A stretch of 64,000 nt of DNA from Actinomycetota bacterium (GCA_009701715.1 WLJO01000001.1:1-64000), one strand, 5' to 3'. Shown: positions 17,902-28,715, numbered from the stretch's first letter. Notes: generated from the sequence alone by a model not told the origin. Made by a program: numbers and translations.

Positions 17902-18968
17902 GCGCCCACCGCCTCCACCTGCTCGACGGCCGGCAGCCCCTCACCGGGCTCGCCGGCCGTTTCCGTTTTGGCCGCGGAAGTCGCACCCTCACGCCAACCG
18001 ACGTACCGGCGGTTGAGCCACACGGCCAGCCAGGCGAGGAGTCCCCCGACCAAACAGTCCAAGACGTAGTGCTCCCCGCCGTAGACGAGGGTGAACAGCA
18101 TGATTGCCGGGTACGCAACGAGAATTACCCGTAGCCAGGGCCTCGCCCCACGCCAGAAAAACACACCGATCAGCACAGTGAACGCCATGTGCAGCGAGGG
18201 CATCGCGGCGACGAGGTTCACCAAGTTTTGGCCCTTGTTCCACAGTCGATCGGCGTAGTTCAGGTGGATGTACTTGAGCGCCCTCGTGCCCGGACGGACA
18301 GTGCTGCCCATCAGGTTGAACTTGGCAGCCATCCACGGCGGTGCCGTCGGGTAGAGCAGATATCCGGTCACGCCGAGGGCGATGAGCAGGATCAGCGAGC
18401 GAACCCAGTTGAGCCACCGCGCCTTGTCCCGGAACCACATGAACAGGGCGATGAGGTACACCGTGAAGAAGTGTGTGAGGTAGGTGAGACCCGTCAGGAC
18501 CTCCCACTTCGGCGGGTTCTGGTTGCTCGGCAGGTAGAGATGATCCTGCAGCCACTCGGTGGGTAGACGACCGAAGAAGAGTGCCCGCTCGGCCGTGATC
18601 AGCCGCTTCGCGTTGTGAATCGCCTGCACCGGCGCACTGACTGGCGTCTGCGGGATGAACGTGGGGTTTCCCCAGACGTTGTCGATCGCGCCCCGGGTGT
18701 AGTCATAGAGCACGAAGCACGCCGCCAGCGCGCCAAACCCTCCGATGGCGAGCAGGATCTCCCTGCGATCACGGCCGAGGGACCAGATTGAGGCACCCAG
18801 CGCCATCCACGCGATGAATTGTTCGCGCTCGAGCGGGAGTCCCTTGGTGGTCCACGGCATGCCGTGGACGTATTGGTAGACGAACAAGCTGAGGTACAGC
18901 GAGAGTGCTGTCCAGCGAGCAAGTCTCCACCGCTCGGCGGCGAGGGTCTCCCACCGGACTGCCTGCAT
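17886..18968 (-). CDS. PAP2-family membrane phosphatase or phosphoinositol transferase
   Basis: A 360-residue polytopic protein with about six membrane segments. The phosphatidic-acid-phosphatase core is in the C-terminal half: AAMPSLHMAFTVLI supplies the first catalytic His and GGEHYVLDCLVGG supplies the second His and Asp. The arrangement resembles the Aur1/Ipt1-like PAP2_3 branch, which moves phosphoinositol between lipids. It converges on ino1 with a 16-base overlap, and its ATG overlaps the ilvD stop by one base (TGATG). The inositol-linked role is inferred only from the neighbour. A plain lipid phosphatase is the alternative. Confidence 0.8.
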   Translation of the reverse strand: MQAVRWETLAAERWRLARWTALSLYLSLFVYQYVHGMPWTTKGLPLEREQFIAWMALGASIWSLGRDRREILLAIGGFGALAACFVLYDYTRGAIDNVWGNPTFIPQTPVSAPVQAIHNAKRLITAERALFFGRLPTEWLQDHLYLPSNQNPPKWEVLTGLTYLTHFFTVYLIALFMWFRDKARWLNWVRSLILLIALGVTGYLLYPTAPPWMAAKFNLMGSTVRPGTRALKYIHLNYADRLWNKGQNLVNLVAAMPSLHMAFTVLIGVFFWRGARPWLRVILVAYPAIMLFTLVYGGEHYVLDCLVGGLLAWLAVWLNRRYVGWREGATSAAKTETAGEPGEGLPAVEQVEAVGAYSSS

Positions 18969-20674
18969 CAGAGAACGTTGGTGATTGCGCCCGTCTCCGC
19001 GCCCTGCACCAACTTCGCGTACTTTCCGAGCATCCCCGATGTATAGCGCGCCGGGTTGGGGGTCCAGCCGTCACGGCGGCGGGAAAGTTCCGCCTCATCG
19101 ACGAGCAGGTCCAGTCGCTTGGCGTGCACGTCGACGCGGATGCGGTCGCCGTCCTTCACGAATGCAATGGGGCCGCCGTCCGTGGCCTCCGGCGCGACGT
19201 GCCCAATGCAGAAGCCCCAGGTGCCGCCGCTGAAGCGGCCGTCGGTGATGAGCGCACAGTCCGCCCCGCGGCCGGCTCCCTTGAGTGCTCCGGTGATGGC
19301 GAGCATCTCGCGCATGCCCGGGCCACCCTTGGGGCCCTCGTACCGGATGACGAGCACGGTGCCGGGCTGGATCTTGCCGCCAAGGATCTCCGCCATCGCA
19401 AGTTCCTCGCCATCGAACACGCGGGCGGCGCCCTCGAACGTGCGCTGCTCGTGCGAGAGGCCGGCAACCTTGACCACCGAACCCTTCGGCGCGAGCGAGC
19501 CGGTCAGGATGTTGATGCCGCCCTCGACGTCGATGGGGTTGTCGATCGTGTAGACCACAACGCCATCGGGTGCCGGCGGGTCGAGTCGCGCGAGGTTCTC
19601 GGCCATCGTGAGGCCGGTGACGGTGAGAACGTCGCCGTGCAGCAGGCCGGCGTCGAGCAGGTGCTTCAACACGACCGGCACACCACCGATGCGGTCGAGA
19701 TCGCTCATGTGGAACTTGCCGCCCGGCTTCATGTCCGCGATGTGGGGGACACGCGCCGCAACCCGGTTGAAGTCCTCGAGCTCGAGCGCCACGCCGGCCT
19801 CGTTCGCGAGTGCGAGCAGGTGGAGAACGGCGTTGGTCGACCCGCCGAGTGCCGACGTGACAGCGATCGCGTTCTCGAATGCCTGCTTGGTCATGATCTT
19901 GCGCGGTGTGAGACCGAGGCGGAGCATGTTGACAACCGCCTCGCCGGCGAGCCGGGCATCGTCCTCACGACGACGGTCCACGGCCGGCGGCGACGCCGAG
20001 CCTGGCAGACTCATGCCGAGCGCCTCGGCAATCGAGGACATCGTGTTGGCGGTGAACATGCCGCCGCAGGCGCCCTCACCCGGACAGGCCTTGCGCTCGA
20101 TCTCGCCGAGTTCTTCCTCGGTGATGTGGCCGAGCGCACAGGCGCCCACGGCCTCGAAGACGCTCGTGATGTCCAGTGACTTGCCGTTGTGGTTACCCGG
20201 GAGGATCGACCCGTTGTAGACGAACACACTCGGGAGGTCGAGCCGGGCCGCCGCCATAAGCATCGCCGGAATGCTCTTGTCGCAGCCGGCCAGTCCGACG
20301 AACCCGTCCATCCGCTCGGCGTGCACCACGCACTCCACCGAGTCGGTGATGATCTCCCGGCTCACCAACGAGGCGCGCATGCCCTCGTGGCCCATCGAGA
20401 TGCCGTCGGACACCGTGATGGTCCCGAACTCGAGCGGCACGCCGCCAGCGGTGCGGACGCCCTCCTTGGCGCGCTCGGCGAGCTTGCGCAGCGTCATGTT
20501 GCAGGGCGTCACCTCGTTCCAGGCGTTCGCTATTCCGATCTGTGGCTTAGACCAGTCGGCGTCGGTCAGGCCGACAGCGCGCAGCATGGACCTCGCGGGC
20601 GCTTTCTGCATACCGGTCGTCACATCGTGCGACCTGGGCTTCATGTTCACCGGGGTTCCATCGGGCTGAGACAT
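18968..20674 (-). CDS. ilvD: Dihydroxy-acid dehydratase
   Basis: A 568-residue iron-sulfur enzyme for the third common step of valine and isoleucine synthesis. The cluster-binding cysteines are in [26 protein letters not shown] and [18 protein letters not shown]. The C-terminal domain has [22 protein letters not shown] 20674 ([15 protein letters not shown]) was chosen; a GTG six bases upstream is also possible. It lies 2.3 kb from the ilvBNC operon on the same strand and is transcribed separately. The PAP2 gene is coupled to its end. Confidence 0.96.
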   Translation of the reverse strand: MSQPDGTPVNMKPRSHDVTTGMQKAPARSMLRAVGLTDADWSKPQIGIANAWNEVTPCNMTLRKLAERAKEGVRTAGGVPLEFGTITVSDGISMGHEGMRASLVSREIITDSVECVVHAERMDGFVGLAGCDKSIPAMLMAAARLDLPSVFVYNGSILPGNHNGKSLDITSVFEAVGACALGHITEEELGEIERKACPGEGACGGMFTANTMSSIAEALGMSLPGSASPPAVDRRREDDARLAGEAVVNMLRLGLTPRKIMTKQAFENAIAVTSALGGSTNAVLHLLALANEAGVALELEDFNRVAARVPHIADMKPGGKFHMSDLDRIGGVPVVLKHLLDAGLLHGDVLTVTGLTMAENLARLDPPAPDGVVVYTIDNPIDVEGGINILTGSLAPKGSVVKVAGLSHEQRTFEGAARVFDGEELAMAEILGGKIQPGTVLVIRYEGPKGGPGMREMLAITGALKGAGRGADCALITDGRFSGGTWGFCIGHVAPEATDGGPIAFVKDGDRIRVDVHAKRLDLLVDEAELSRRRDGWTPNPARYTSGMLGKYAKLVQGAETGAITNVL

Positions 20675-20832
20675 GGACACGAAGTTACCCCTCAGCACGA
20701 CGCAAGCGGGTAGTGGGCCCACCCGCCGGCCCGCGGCGCACCGTCGGGCGCACCCCGTCCGGGAACGTCGCCCGCGTCCCCAACCGCCACCTGCGCCGAA
20801 TACGGCAGGACGCTGATCTAGCGTTCCCGGTG

Positions 20833-21864
20833 ATGTCCGCGACGCGCCGTGTCTTGCTGCCCATCGCGCTCGCCGTCGGGGCAAGTGCCTGCACGCCCAC
20901 CAATTTGTCCATCGGTCCGGACACCACGATCCCGCAGACGACGCTGATCCGCATCACGCCCGAGACCGCTGCTCCACCCACCACCCCGATGGTCACTGCG
21001 TACCCGACAATCCCGCCAGTGACCGCCGTCGTGCCGTACTGGTCACCGGTCGGCTGGACAATCCCGCAGATCCGTGTCTTCCTGGCGATGGTCGAGTCTG
21101 CGCTGACCGACCTCGGGACCGAACACACCATGGACAGCACAAACGGGATCGCAACGCTCGACAACGGCACGTCGCTGGACCTCACACTGCTCGCGGCTGA
21201 GCTCACGCTCGTGCCAGGGTCGATGTGGCAGAAGACGGTCTCGACCTACCTCGGCACCATGCTCAGCCCCGATCGGGCCGACACGGCATTCACGTTCGAG
21301 ATCGCCCAGTCGCTCCTGCGCGTCCGTGTCGGCACCCTCGGATCGCTCGGGCTCTCGGTGGACCAGGGTGTCGTTCAGCCGATCGCCGATGACCTCGTCG
21401 TAGCCGTCTGTGTGGAGCAGTCCACCTCAACCACGTTCCTCACGCCCGCGCAGGTGGCGGTGTGGGGCAAGAGCCCGGAGGAAATCGTCGCGCTGGCGAT
21501 CTCCCAGACACTCGGCCGCCCGATCAGGACCGAGCAGGCGGGCCCCTTCACCGTTGTCACGGGCGACCAGTTCGCCTCGTCGCGCATCCTCGACCCGAGC
21601 ATGGTGATGAAGTCCTCACCGCCGGATGGGTTCCTCGTCTCCATCCCGAGCATCGACCAGTTCCTCGCCGTCCGTGTAGATGCAGACCTCACGATCGCAA
21701 CGATCAACCTGCTCGTCTCGCGGATCGCCGAGGACTTCAACGACCTGAACAATCCGGCGAGCCCCGACCTGTACTGGTGGAGGAACGGCGGCGTAACAGT
21801 CCTGCACCCGCAGGGGTCCGAGATCGCCATACCGACCGACCTCCAGGCCCTCATCGCGGCCTGA
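20833..21864 (+). CDS. Lipoprotein of unknown function (weak DUF1444 resemblance)
   Basis: A 343-residue protein with signal peptide [20 protein letters not shown] ending in a lipobox Cys, then a Thr/Pro-rich linker of about 50 residues. The globular domain includes [14 protein letters not shown] and [18 protein letters not shown], which loosely recalls the DUF1444 (YtpQ) pattern. No catalytic motif is evident. It should be anchored to the outer face of the membrane. ATG 20833 gives a textbook signal peptide. It is divergent from ilvD. Confidence 0.65.
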   Translation: MSATRRVLLPIALAVGASACTPTNLSIGPDTTIPQTTLIRITPETAAPPTTPMVTAYPTIPPVTAVVPYWSPVGWTIPQIRVFLAMVESALTDLGTEHTMDSTNGIATLDNGTSLDLTLLAAELTLVPGSMWQKTVSTYLGTMLSPDRADTAFTFEIAQSLLRVRVGTLGSLGLSVDQGVVQPIADDLVVAVCVEQSTSTTFLTPAQVAVWGKSPEEIVALAISQTLGRPIRTEQAGPFTVVTGDQFASSRILDPSMVMKSSPPDGFLVSIPSIDQFLAVRVDADLTIATINLLVSRIAEDFNDLNNPASPDLYWWRNGGVTVLHPQGSEIAIPTDLQALIAA

Positions 21865-21929
21865 ACGCGAACGGATCCGCCACCAACGATGTCAACCATC
21901 ACAACTACCAGTACCGCCAAGCGGCCACG

Positions 21930-22427
21930 GTGAGCAGCCCCGAGGACCGTTTCGTCGTGCACCCACCTGCGTGGAGATGGACACACATCGCGCTCCCGTG
22001 CAGCGATATCGACGCCTCCATCGCCTTCTATGAGCGGTACACACCAATGCGCCTCCTCGACAAGCGGGAGGACGCGGACGGTTTCGGCGCCTGGCTCGGC
22101 CAACCAGACAATGCGGACAAGCCGTTCATCTTGGTGCTGGTGTCGTTCCACCGGGATGCCGGGCACGGCCCGCAGCCGACGCTGGCCCCGTTCGCCCACA
22201 TCGGCATTGAGGTCACGAGCCGCGACGAGGTTGATGCCATCGCCGAGCTGGCCGCACACGACGGCTTCCTCCACTGGCCGGCCACGCAGTTGCCTCCGCC
22301 CATCGGTTACATCTGTGCGGTGACGGACCCCGACGGCAACGTGGTCGAGTTCTCCTACGACCAGGGCGTGTACGCCAAGGCCCAAGAGGTCTGGGGCCCC
22401 GCAGGATGGTCGCCCAGCGCTGGGTGA
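21930..22427 (+). CDS. VOC (glyoxalase/bleomycin-resistance) family protein
   Basis: A protein of about 165 residues with the paired beta-alpha-beta modules of the vicinal oxygen chelate fold. It begins RWTHIALPCSDIDASIAFYE, which carries a candidate metal-binding His. It ends AVTDPDGNVVEFSYDQG, with the usual C-terminal metal-binding Glu. A second His lies in FAHIGIEVTS. It could be a dioxygenase, lyase or binding protein. The start is uncertain: GTG 21930 and GTG 21957 are in frame and neither has a good ribosome-binding site. Confidence 0.78.
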   Translation: MSSPEDRFVVHPPAWRWTHIALPCSDIDASIAFYERYTPMRLLDKREDADGFGAWLGQPDNADKPFILVLVSFHRDAGHGPQPTLAPFAHIGIEVTSRDEVDAIAELAAHDGFLHWPATQLPPPIGYICAVTDPDGNVVEFSYDQGVYAKAQEVWGPAGWSPSAG

Positions 22428-22471
22428 CGTACCTCAAGCACGATTCCCGCTTTGGGCCTAATGTCCGGCAC

Positions 22472-23383
22472 ATGAAACTCGAACGTGGTCAAGTCGCTGT
22501 CGTCACCGGTGCAGCCAGCGGCATTGGTTTCGCCCTTGCCGAAGCATTCGCCAAGGAGGGCGTGAACATCGTCCTCGCCGATGTCGAGGAGGGCGCCCTC
22601 GCCGTCGCCGAGGCCAAGATCAAGGCCCATAGTGTTGAGACACTCGCCGTCACCACCGACGTGCGCAAGGTGGAGTCCGTAGAGGCCCTGCTCGCCGCAT
22701 CGGTGGCGAAGTTCGGACGCGTTCACATCGTCTGCAACAACGCAGGAGTCGGCGGTGCAAACGTGGACCCGTGGACTGGGCCGCTCTCGGTGTTGGAGTG
22801 GGTCATCGACGTCAACTTCTGGGGCGTCATGCACGGCATCCGTGCGTTCGTCCCACACTTCGCCGCGAACGGCGGCGGCTACATCGTGAACACAGCATCG
22901 ATCGCCGGCTGCATGACTGGCTTCTCGCCGATCTACGACGCCAGCAAACACGCCGTCGTCGCCATCAGCGACAGCCTCTCCTGGTCGATGAAGGAGGCCG
23001 GCCTGCCCATCGGAGTCAGCTGCCTGTGCCCGGGCTGGGTGCGCACCGGCATCGTCGACTCGGACCGCAACTGGCCCGAGGAACTGGGTGACAAGCCGGT
23101 CAGCGACCCCGCCGCCCAATCAATCCTTGACTACGGCCGCAAGGCGATTAGTGAGGGTATGACCCCCGCTGCCGTTGCGTCGATGGTGCTCGACGCAGTG
23201 CAGGAGGACCAGTTCTGGGTCTTCCCGCACCAGGACTTCCTCGACATCGCGATCGCCCGCTGGGACCGCATCGGCGAGCGCATCAATCCCGAGCCCCCGA
23301 AGCAACTCCCGGGTATGCCTCCCCGCGCCCAGATGATCGCCGAGCTCATGCGGGCGATGGAGCAGGCCGCCAAGAAGGGCTGA
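22472..23383 (+). CDS. Short-chain dehydrogenase/reductase
   Basis: A 303-residue classical SDR. The coenzyme motif TGAASGIGFALA, the NNAGVGG strand motif, the active-site Ser region (NTASIAG) and YDASKHAV (catalytic Tyr and Lys) are all present. A C-terminal extension of about 50 residues ends MRAMEQAAKKG. The cofactor and substrate are not determined. ATG 22472 places the Rossmann motif at residue 12, as usual. It lies upstream of the CoA-transferase gene in the same orientation. Confidence 0.9.
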   Translation: MKLERGQVAVVTGAASGIGFALAEAFAKEGVNIVLADVEEGALAVAEAKIKAHSVETLAVTTDVRKVESVEALLAASVAKFGRVHIVCNNAGVGGANVDPWTGPLSVLEWVIDVNFWGVMHGIRAFVPHFAANGGGYIVNTASIAGCMTGFSPIYDASKHAVVAISDSLSWSMKEAGLPIGVSCLCPGWVRTGIVDSDRNWPEELGDKPVSDPAAQSILDYGRKAISEGMTPAAVASMVLDAVQEDQFWVFPHQDFLDIAIARWDRIGERINPEPPKQLPGMPPRAQMIAELMRAMEQAAKKG

Positions 23384-23399
23384 TTTCCCGCTGGAAATC
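23382..23399 (+). terminator. Hairpin at the end of the SDR gene
   Basis: GATTTCC-CGCT-GGAAATC is a perfect 7-bp stem overlapping the SDR stop codon. No T-run follows, so it may act only as an RNA 3'-end stabiliser or a weak terminator. Confidence 0.35.
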
Positions 23400-23498
23400 T
23401 CCGCGAACGACCTCCCCTTTTGGGGCGCTCACGCCACCCACTACTGTGACTTCCGCCACTCGATTGGGTTGTCGAGCTGGGCACAGGGGGTTACCACC

Positions 23499-25892
23499 AT
23501 GAGTACCGGACCACTGCACGGCCTTCGGGTCGTCGATCTCACCGATGACTCAGGACGCTTTGCTACCAAGCTGCTCGCCGAGACCGGTGCCTCAATTGTG
23601 CGCGCCGGACGGGGAGATTCCGGGCCGCCGATGCGGGACCCCGAGACAGCAGCACGGGGCGGCGTACTCGACTGGTGGTACGACGGCGGGAAGCACCGCC
23701 TCGACCTCGACCTCGATACGGAGGCCGGACGAGATGCCTATCGACGACTCGCAGCGGTGGCAGATCTCATCATCGACACCGAGCCACCCGGACGGCTCGC
23801 AGCGCTCGGCCTCGCCCACGCCGATCTCCAGGTGTCGAACCCAAAACTCGTCCAGATCTCGCTCACCCCCTATGGGCTCACCGGACCGCGCAAGGACTGG
23901 CAGTCGAGCGACCTCGTGGCAGCCGCAATGGGCGGCGTGCTCAGCGTGTCGGGCACTGCCGAGCAGGCCGTGAACCCGTGGGGGCGTCAGAACAACCACT
24001 TCGCCTCGATGATGGCGGCCATCTGTGCGGTTGCCGGCGTGTACAGCGCTCGAGAGACCGGTACCGGCCAGCTTGTCGACCTCTCCATGCACGAGGTGGT
24101 GTCCACCACGGTCGAGCAGATCTTCTTCCAGCACTGGTTCGACGACATCCTCGAGCCGATGCTCGGCATGCCCAAGCACGCGCTACGCATGGCGTCGCGC
24201 CACTGGCTTGGCGCGTACGCGGTCACGCCCGCGAAGACGGGCGCGTGCATGGTGACCGTGTCTCCCCTACCGATCGCGATGTATCAGTGGATGGGAGAGC
24301 AGGGAGACGAGGAAGGCACTGCACTCAGCGCCATGGCCCCGGAGGAATACCTCGCCCAGGTCGAGCGCGGAATGACCGCTTTCAAGAACTTTGCGAAGAC
24401 CGTCGACTCGGGAACGCTGTTCCACAAGGCGCAAGAACTGCATGTCGCTTTCGGCGAGGTGCAGACCGTGGCCCAGGTGGCCGAGAACCCGCAGTACGAA
24501 TTCCGCGGCACGTTCCGGCCCACCGAGGGGCACTCCGAGGTGCGCTCCCCCGGGCCCTACGCAGTGTTCAGCGGTACGAAGGTTCCCGACCAGCAGCCAC
24601 CGGCAGCGGCACCGACGTCCGTCGACGACATTCTGCGCGAGTGGGGCGCGTACCCGACCCTGGAACCGAGCACTCACCCAAAGCGTTCTGGCCCGTACTC
24701 CGGCGGCAAGCCACTCGAGGGAATCCGCGTTGTCGACTTCACGTGGGTGCTCGCCGGACCGATGTGCTGCCGCATCCTCGGTGACCTCGGCGCAGACATC
24801 CTGAAGTTCCAGACCGCCGAGCGGGCGACACTCGTCAACTCCCCGGACTTCCCGTACTACTACGTGTGGAACCGTTCGAAGCGCTCGGCAAGCCTCAACA
24901 TGAAGCACGAACAGGCACTCGCCATCATCAAGCCGATGATCGAGCAGTCCGATGTCATCATCGAGAACTTCTCGGCCGGAGTGCTTGCCCGTTGGGGTAT
25001 CGGCTACGAGCAGGTGAAGGAATGGAACCCGGGCATCATCTACGTGACCATGAGCGGCCCGGGCCACGAGGGTCCGTGGAAGAACATGATCACCTACGCG
25101 CCAACCATCCACGCGCTCTGTGGCCTCACGCACCTCTCGAACCCTGCCGACCGTCTTGACGTCGGCCCAGGTTTCTCGCTGAACGACCACGCTGCAGGAT
25201 TCCTCGGCGCACTCGGTGTGCTGTCGGCGATTGAGGCGCGTCGTTCAAGCGGCACAGGCCAACGAGTCGACATCGCACAGATGGAGACCGGCACGTATCT
25301 CATCGGGTCGGCGATGCTCGATTACCTGAGCAACGGTCGCGAGGCGCAGCCCAATGGCAACGTGGATCCGTTCGGTCACCACTGCCCGAACGAGGTGTAC
25401 CGCTGCGGAGACCTCCGGGAGATTGCTCTCACCGTCCGCACGGACGACGAGTGGCGAAGACTCTGCAACATGGTGGGTCCGCTGCTCTCCACGTTGGCCA
25501 AGGACCCCGAGTGCGACACCGTTGCCGGTCGCTTTGCGCGCCGCCACGAGATCGACGCCGCACTGTGTGAATGGTCTCAGAACCGCATCGCACGCGTTGC
25601 GGTGGATTCCCTGCAGAGCATCGGCATCCCGTCTGGTTATGTGCAGAACGGCGAGGACCTCATGAAGGATCCGCAGCACGTCAGCCGCAACCTGTTCCGT
25701 TCGGGCGAGCACCAGGTGTTTGGTGAGCGACCCTATGACCGCTTCCCCGGACTCTGGAGCGGAACGGACCTCGAGCCGTACTTGCTGTCACCCGGCTATC
25801 TGGGCGAGCACAACTTCGAGATCTTCACCGAGCTATCCGGCATGACCGACGAAGACGTCGCCCTCGGCATGGGTGACGGTCTCTTCGGCTAG
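23499..25892 (+). CDS. Tandem-domain class III CoA-transferase (CaiB/BaiF family)
   Basis: A 797-residue protein made of two CaiB/BaiF domains, about residues 1-390 and 410-797; single-domain enzymes have about 400. Domain 2 has the canonical start GIRVVDFTWVLAGPMCCRIL and the catalytic-Asp segment SLNDHAAGFLGALGV. In domain 1 the equivalent segment reads RQNNHFASMMAAI, so the catalytic Asp appears to be Asn. The enzyme probably moves CoA between carboxylates using domain 2, with domain 1 structural, mimicking the usual dimer. Such double-length forms are known among steroid and fatty-acid catabolic genes. ATG 23499 is preceded by AGGGGG. Confidence 0.88.
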   Translation: MSTGPLHGLRVVDLTDDSGRFATKLLAETGASIVRAGRGDSGPPMRDPETAARGGVLDWWYDGGKHRLDLDLDTEAGRDAYRRLAAVADLIIDTEPPGRLAALGLAHADLQVSNPKLVQISLTPYGLTGPRKDWQSSDLVAAAMGGVLSVSGTAEQAVNPWGRQNNHFASMMAAICAVAGVYSARETGTGQLVDLSMHEVVSTTVEQIFFQHWFDDILEPMLGMPKHALRMASRHWLGAYAVTPAKTGACMVTVSPLPIAMYQWMGEQGDEEGTALSAMAPEEYLAQVERGMTAFKNFAKTVDSGTLFHKAQELHVAFGEVQTVAQVAENPQYEFRGTFRPTEGHSEVRSPGPYAVFSGTKVPDQQPPAAAPTSVDDILREWGAYPTLEPSTHPKRSGPYSGGKPLEGIRVVDFTWVLAGPMCCRILGDLGADILKFQTAERATLVNSPDFPYYYVWNRSKRSASLNMKHEQALAIIKPMIEQSDVIIENFSAGVLARWGIGYEQVKEWNPGIIYVTMSGPGHEGPWKNMITYAPTIHALCGLTHLSNPADRLDVGPGFSLNDHAAGFLGALGVLSAIEARRSSGTGQRVDIAQMETGTYLIGSAMLDYLSNGREAQPNGNVDPFGHHCPNEVYRCGDLREIALTVRTDDEWRRLCNMVGPLLSTLAKDPECDTVAGRFARRHEIDAALCEWSQNRIARVAVDSLQSIGIPSGYVQNGEDLMKDPQHVSRNLFRSGEHQVFGERPYDRFPGLWSGTDLEPYLLSPGYLGEHNFEIFTELSGMTDEDVALGMGDGLFG

Positions 25893-25894
25893 CG

Positions 25895-26533
25895 CTAGAC
25901 GTTGGTGCGCTCAATGAAGATCGCGCGAGCCGTGGCCGTACGCGTCTCACCGTCGAGGATCTCGCCGGTCATGAAGATCTTGCGACCCTCCTTGCGCTCC
26001 ATTCGGGCACGCAGTTGCAGCGGACGGCCGATCGGCGTTCCCGCCTCATAGCGAACGGTCAGTTCGCCCGTGAAGCCCATCACGTGGTTGAGCTGCAGCA
26101 CGAAGCCGAACACGTCATCGATCACGGCCGACACGATGCCACCGTGGCTGCGGGTGGGCGCACCCTCGTGCGCCGCACGCAGTTCGAAGTACGCCACCAC
26201 CTCGTCGCCGTCGCGAACCACGCGCAGGTCGAGACCCAACGGGCTCGCCGTTCCCGAGTAGGGCCGGTCGGGATACGTGGTGAACGTACCACCGTCCTGC
26301 ACCTGCGCTTCGTTGTTGCGCTGCTGAAAGTTTTCCGACGCACGCGTGCGGGGCGTGAGACCGGTGAGCCGCGAGGACAACGCGTTGAGCGACTCTGCAA
26401 CCTCGTCGAGCAGCGCATCAGGAGCGTGGCGGCCCACCACCGCGTGGCTGATGTCCCGGATGGCGCGTCCGGCGCGTATGCGTGCCTCGGAGATGGCAAA
26501 TGGATCGTCGTGCTGGGTGACTTCTTGGGTCAT
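25895..26533 (-). CDS. PaaI-like hotdog-fold thioesterase
   Basis: A 212-residue protein. The N-terminal 75 residues are helical, and the rest is a hotdog fold with APTRSHGGIVSAVIDDVFGFVL carrying the helix and the acidic catalytic residue of PaaI/YbgC-type acyl-CoA thioesterases. LTVRYEAGTPIGRPLQLRA follows as the central strands. It probably hydrolyses an acyl-CoA. It converges on the CoA-transferase gene with a 2-base gap, which supports involvement in acyl-CoA metabolism. Confidence 0.82.
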   Translation of the reverse strand: MTQEVTQHDDPFAISEARIRAGRAIRDISHAVVGRHAPDALLDEVAESLNALSSRLTGLTPRTRASENFQQRNNEAQVQDGGTFTTYPDRPYSGTASPLGLDLRVVRDGDEVVAYFELRAAHEGAPTRSHGGIVSAVIDDVFGFVLQLNHVMGFTGELTVRYEAGTPIGRPLQLRARMERKEGRKIFMTGEILDGETRTATARAIFIERTNV

Positions 26534-26608
26534 CGTGAGTCAACCGTACGGTCTGCGCAATGCTGACTCCTAACCAACGGCCGGCCCCGGACGCACCGCT
26601 CTGCACCG

Positions 26609-28495
26609 TCACATGGACGGTTGCTTGGAGATCTCCTCAAGGAAGTGGTCGTTCGTGCGGAAGGTCTTGAGGCGATCGATGAGCAACTCGAGCCCAGGGG
26701 CAGCGTTGCCGTCGGCCGCCAGTCCGGAAAGGACACGGCGAAGCTTCCAGACCATCTGCAACTGCTTACGGTCGAAAAGCAGTTCCTCGTGGCGTGTGCT
26801 CGAGGTATCAACGTCGATTGCCGGATAGATACGGCGCTCGGCGAGCCTGCGGTCGAGGCGAAGCTCCATGTTGCCCGTGCCCTTGAACTCCTCGAAGATC
26901 GCCTCGTCCATCCGGCTGTTCGTCTCGACGAGTGCCGTGGCGAGGATGGTGAGCGAGCCACCCTCCTCGACGTTGCGCGCGGCGCCGAAGAACTTCTTCG
27001 GCGGGTACAGCGCACCGGCGTCGATACCACCGGACATGATGCGACCGGTTGCGGGGGCGGCCAGGTTGTAGGCACGCGAGAGCCGGGTGATGCCGTCAAG
27101 GATGATGACAACGTCCTCACCCATTTCCACGAGACGCTTCGCCTTCTCGATGACCAGTTCGGCGACGTGCGTGTGCTCGTCGCTCGGGCGGTCGAATGTG
27201 GAGGCAATGACTTCGCCCTTGACCGTCCGCCTGAAGTCCGTAACCTCCTCGGGACGCTCGTCAATCAACAGCACGATGAGCTTCACGTTCGGGTTGTTTT
27301 TCTCGATCGAGTTGGCGATCGTCTTCATGACCGTGGTCTTGCCCGCCTTGGGGGGTGACACGATGATGCCGCGCTGGCCCATACCGATCGGCGAGATGAG
27401 GTCGATGATCCGAGCCGTCATGTTCGTCGGGTCGCTCGGGTCTTCGAGGCGCAGTTTGGTGTCCGGGAACAGCGGGGTGAGGTCCTCGAAACGGGGACGA
27501 CCCTTCAGCTGATCGGGGTCCTTGCCGTTGATCGTGTAGATCTCGGCCAGCCCGGGGTTCTTCTCGTTGCGACCGGCCGGGCGCGACATCCCTTCGACGA
27601 AGTCACCCTTGCGCAGACCGTACTGGCGTGTCTGGCGAACCGAGATGTAGGCATCCTCGCGTGTGGCAAGGTAACCGCCGACGCGCAGGAAGCCGTAGCC
27701 CTGATCGTGAAGGTCCAGGTAACCGGACACCCGCACGGGCTCGGTGGACAACGGGGCCTCGGTCTCCACACCGGCATCGGCGTCGCGCGGCCCGAAACGG
27801 TCGCGCTCACCGCGTTCGCCGCGGCGTCCGCGGTCGCGATCCCGGTCGCGATCCCGGTCCTTGCCCCGGTGATCACGCTGTTGCGGACCCTCGCCCTGAC
27901 GCTGACGGTCGCCGACGGGCTGACGGTCGCCGCCACCCTGACGCTCACCAGCAGGCTGGCGCTCCGCTCCGGCCTGGCGCTCTTCCCCTGCGCCGGCCTC
28001 ACCACCCTCACCCGCGCCACCGTCGTCACCGCGGTTGCGGTTGCGGTTGCGGCGTCGACGGCGCTTGCGCCCCGCCCCACCCTCACCCTGTGAGGACGAG
28101 CCGTCGTCGCCATCGTCACCGTCGTCGCCATCGGAATCATCGCCGTCCGCGTCGGTGCGAGCGGCCGGCGCTGCGGTCTCGCCTGACTTCATGAGGTCGA
28201 TCTCCCAATCGGCGAGCGGCTCACCGTCGGGCCCGAGTACGACCCTATTGTTGGTGGGCGCGGCAGCTCTGGACGCCCTTGCCGGTGTTGCCCTCTGCCC
28301 TGCGGGGGACGTCGCTGCTGCGGCCGGAGCGGCATCGGGCCCATCGTTGGGGCCCGTCTGCTCCAGAATCCTGTCGACCAGTTCGGCCTTCTTGAGGCGG
28401 GACACGGACTTGATGCCGAGCGCCTGGGCGATCGTCACCAGTTGCTCTTTGTCCTTGTTCTCCAGCACGTCTCGACCCATCGTCTGACTGCTCAC
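26609..28495 (-). CDS. rho: Transcription termination factor Rho
   Basis: A 628-residue hexameric RNA-dependent ATPase. A Rho N-terminal helical domain (residues about 8-48) is followed by an unusually long insertion (about 50-250) with acidic [14 protein letters not shown], basic [15 protein letters not shown] and [20 protein letters not shown] stretches. The cold-shock RNA-binding domain follows (about 255-325), then the ATPase with Walker [10 protein letters not shown] near residue 385, [16 protein letters not shown] and the C-terminal Q/R-loop region. Such insertions are typical of actinobacterial Rho and extend RNA binding. It starts at GTG 28495 after GAGAGGGG. A 233-base leader with a candidate promoter and a CCGGCA/TGCCGG hairpin precedes it. 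Confidence 0.96.
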   Translation of the reverse strand: MSSQTMGRDVLENKDKEQLVTIAQALGIKSVSRLKKAELVDRILEQTGPNDGPDAAPAAAATSPAGQRATPARASRAAAPTNNRVVLGPDGEPLADWEIDLMKSGETAAPAARTDADGDDSDGDDGDDGDDGSSSQGEGGAGRKRRRRRNRNRNRGDDGGAGEGGEAGAGEERQAGAERQPAGERQGGGDRQPVGDRQRQGEGPQQRDHRGKDRDRDRDRDRGRRGERGERDRFGPRDADAGVETEAPLSTEPVRVSGYLDLHDQGYGFLRVGGYLATREDAYISVRQTRQYGLRKGDFVEGMSRPAGRNEKNPGLAEIYTINGKDPDQLKGRPRFEDLTPLFPDTKLRLEDPSDPTNMTARIIDLISPIGMGQRGIIVSPPKAGKTTVMKTIANSIEKNNPNVKLIVLLIDERPEEVTDFRRTVKGEVIASTFDRPSDEHTHVAELVIEKAKRLVEMGEDVVIILDGITRLSRAYNLAAPATGRIMSGGIDAGALYPPKKFFGAARNVEEGGSLTILATALVETNSRMDEAIFEEFKGTGNMELRLDRRLAERRIYPAIDVDTSSTRHEELLFDRKQLQMVWKLRRVLSGLAADGNAAPGLELLIDRLKTFRTNDHFLEEISKQPSM

Positions 28496-28686
28496 TCGAT
28501 ACCCCTCTCACGACCGGCATGGTGCCGGCCGGGTGGTTCGGTCACCGGGGGATGGACACGTGTCCGAGACGGCTGCGCTGCACTGACGAAGCGGAGCCCC
28601 ACCACCGGTGAGATTGGATCCCCGTGTGCGCAAGCCTGTGAGGCGGCGTTTCCACTGGGAAGGACCTGGAACCCCAGGCAGCACGT

Positions 28687-28715
28687 ACCCTAGCGAGCGA
28701 ATGACAGGCGTGCAA
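28687..28715 (-). promoter_or_regulatory. Candidate sigma-70-type promoter for rho
   Basis: TTGCAC (28710-28715) and TAGGGT (28687-28692) are separated by 17 bases on the minus strand, about 190 bases upstream of the rho start. This would give rho its own transcript with a long untranslated leader, as is usual for autoregulated rho genes. Confidence 0.5.
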
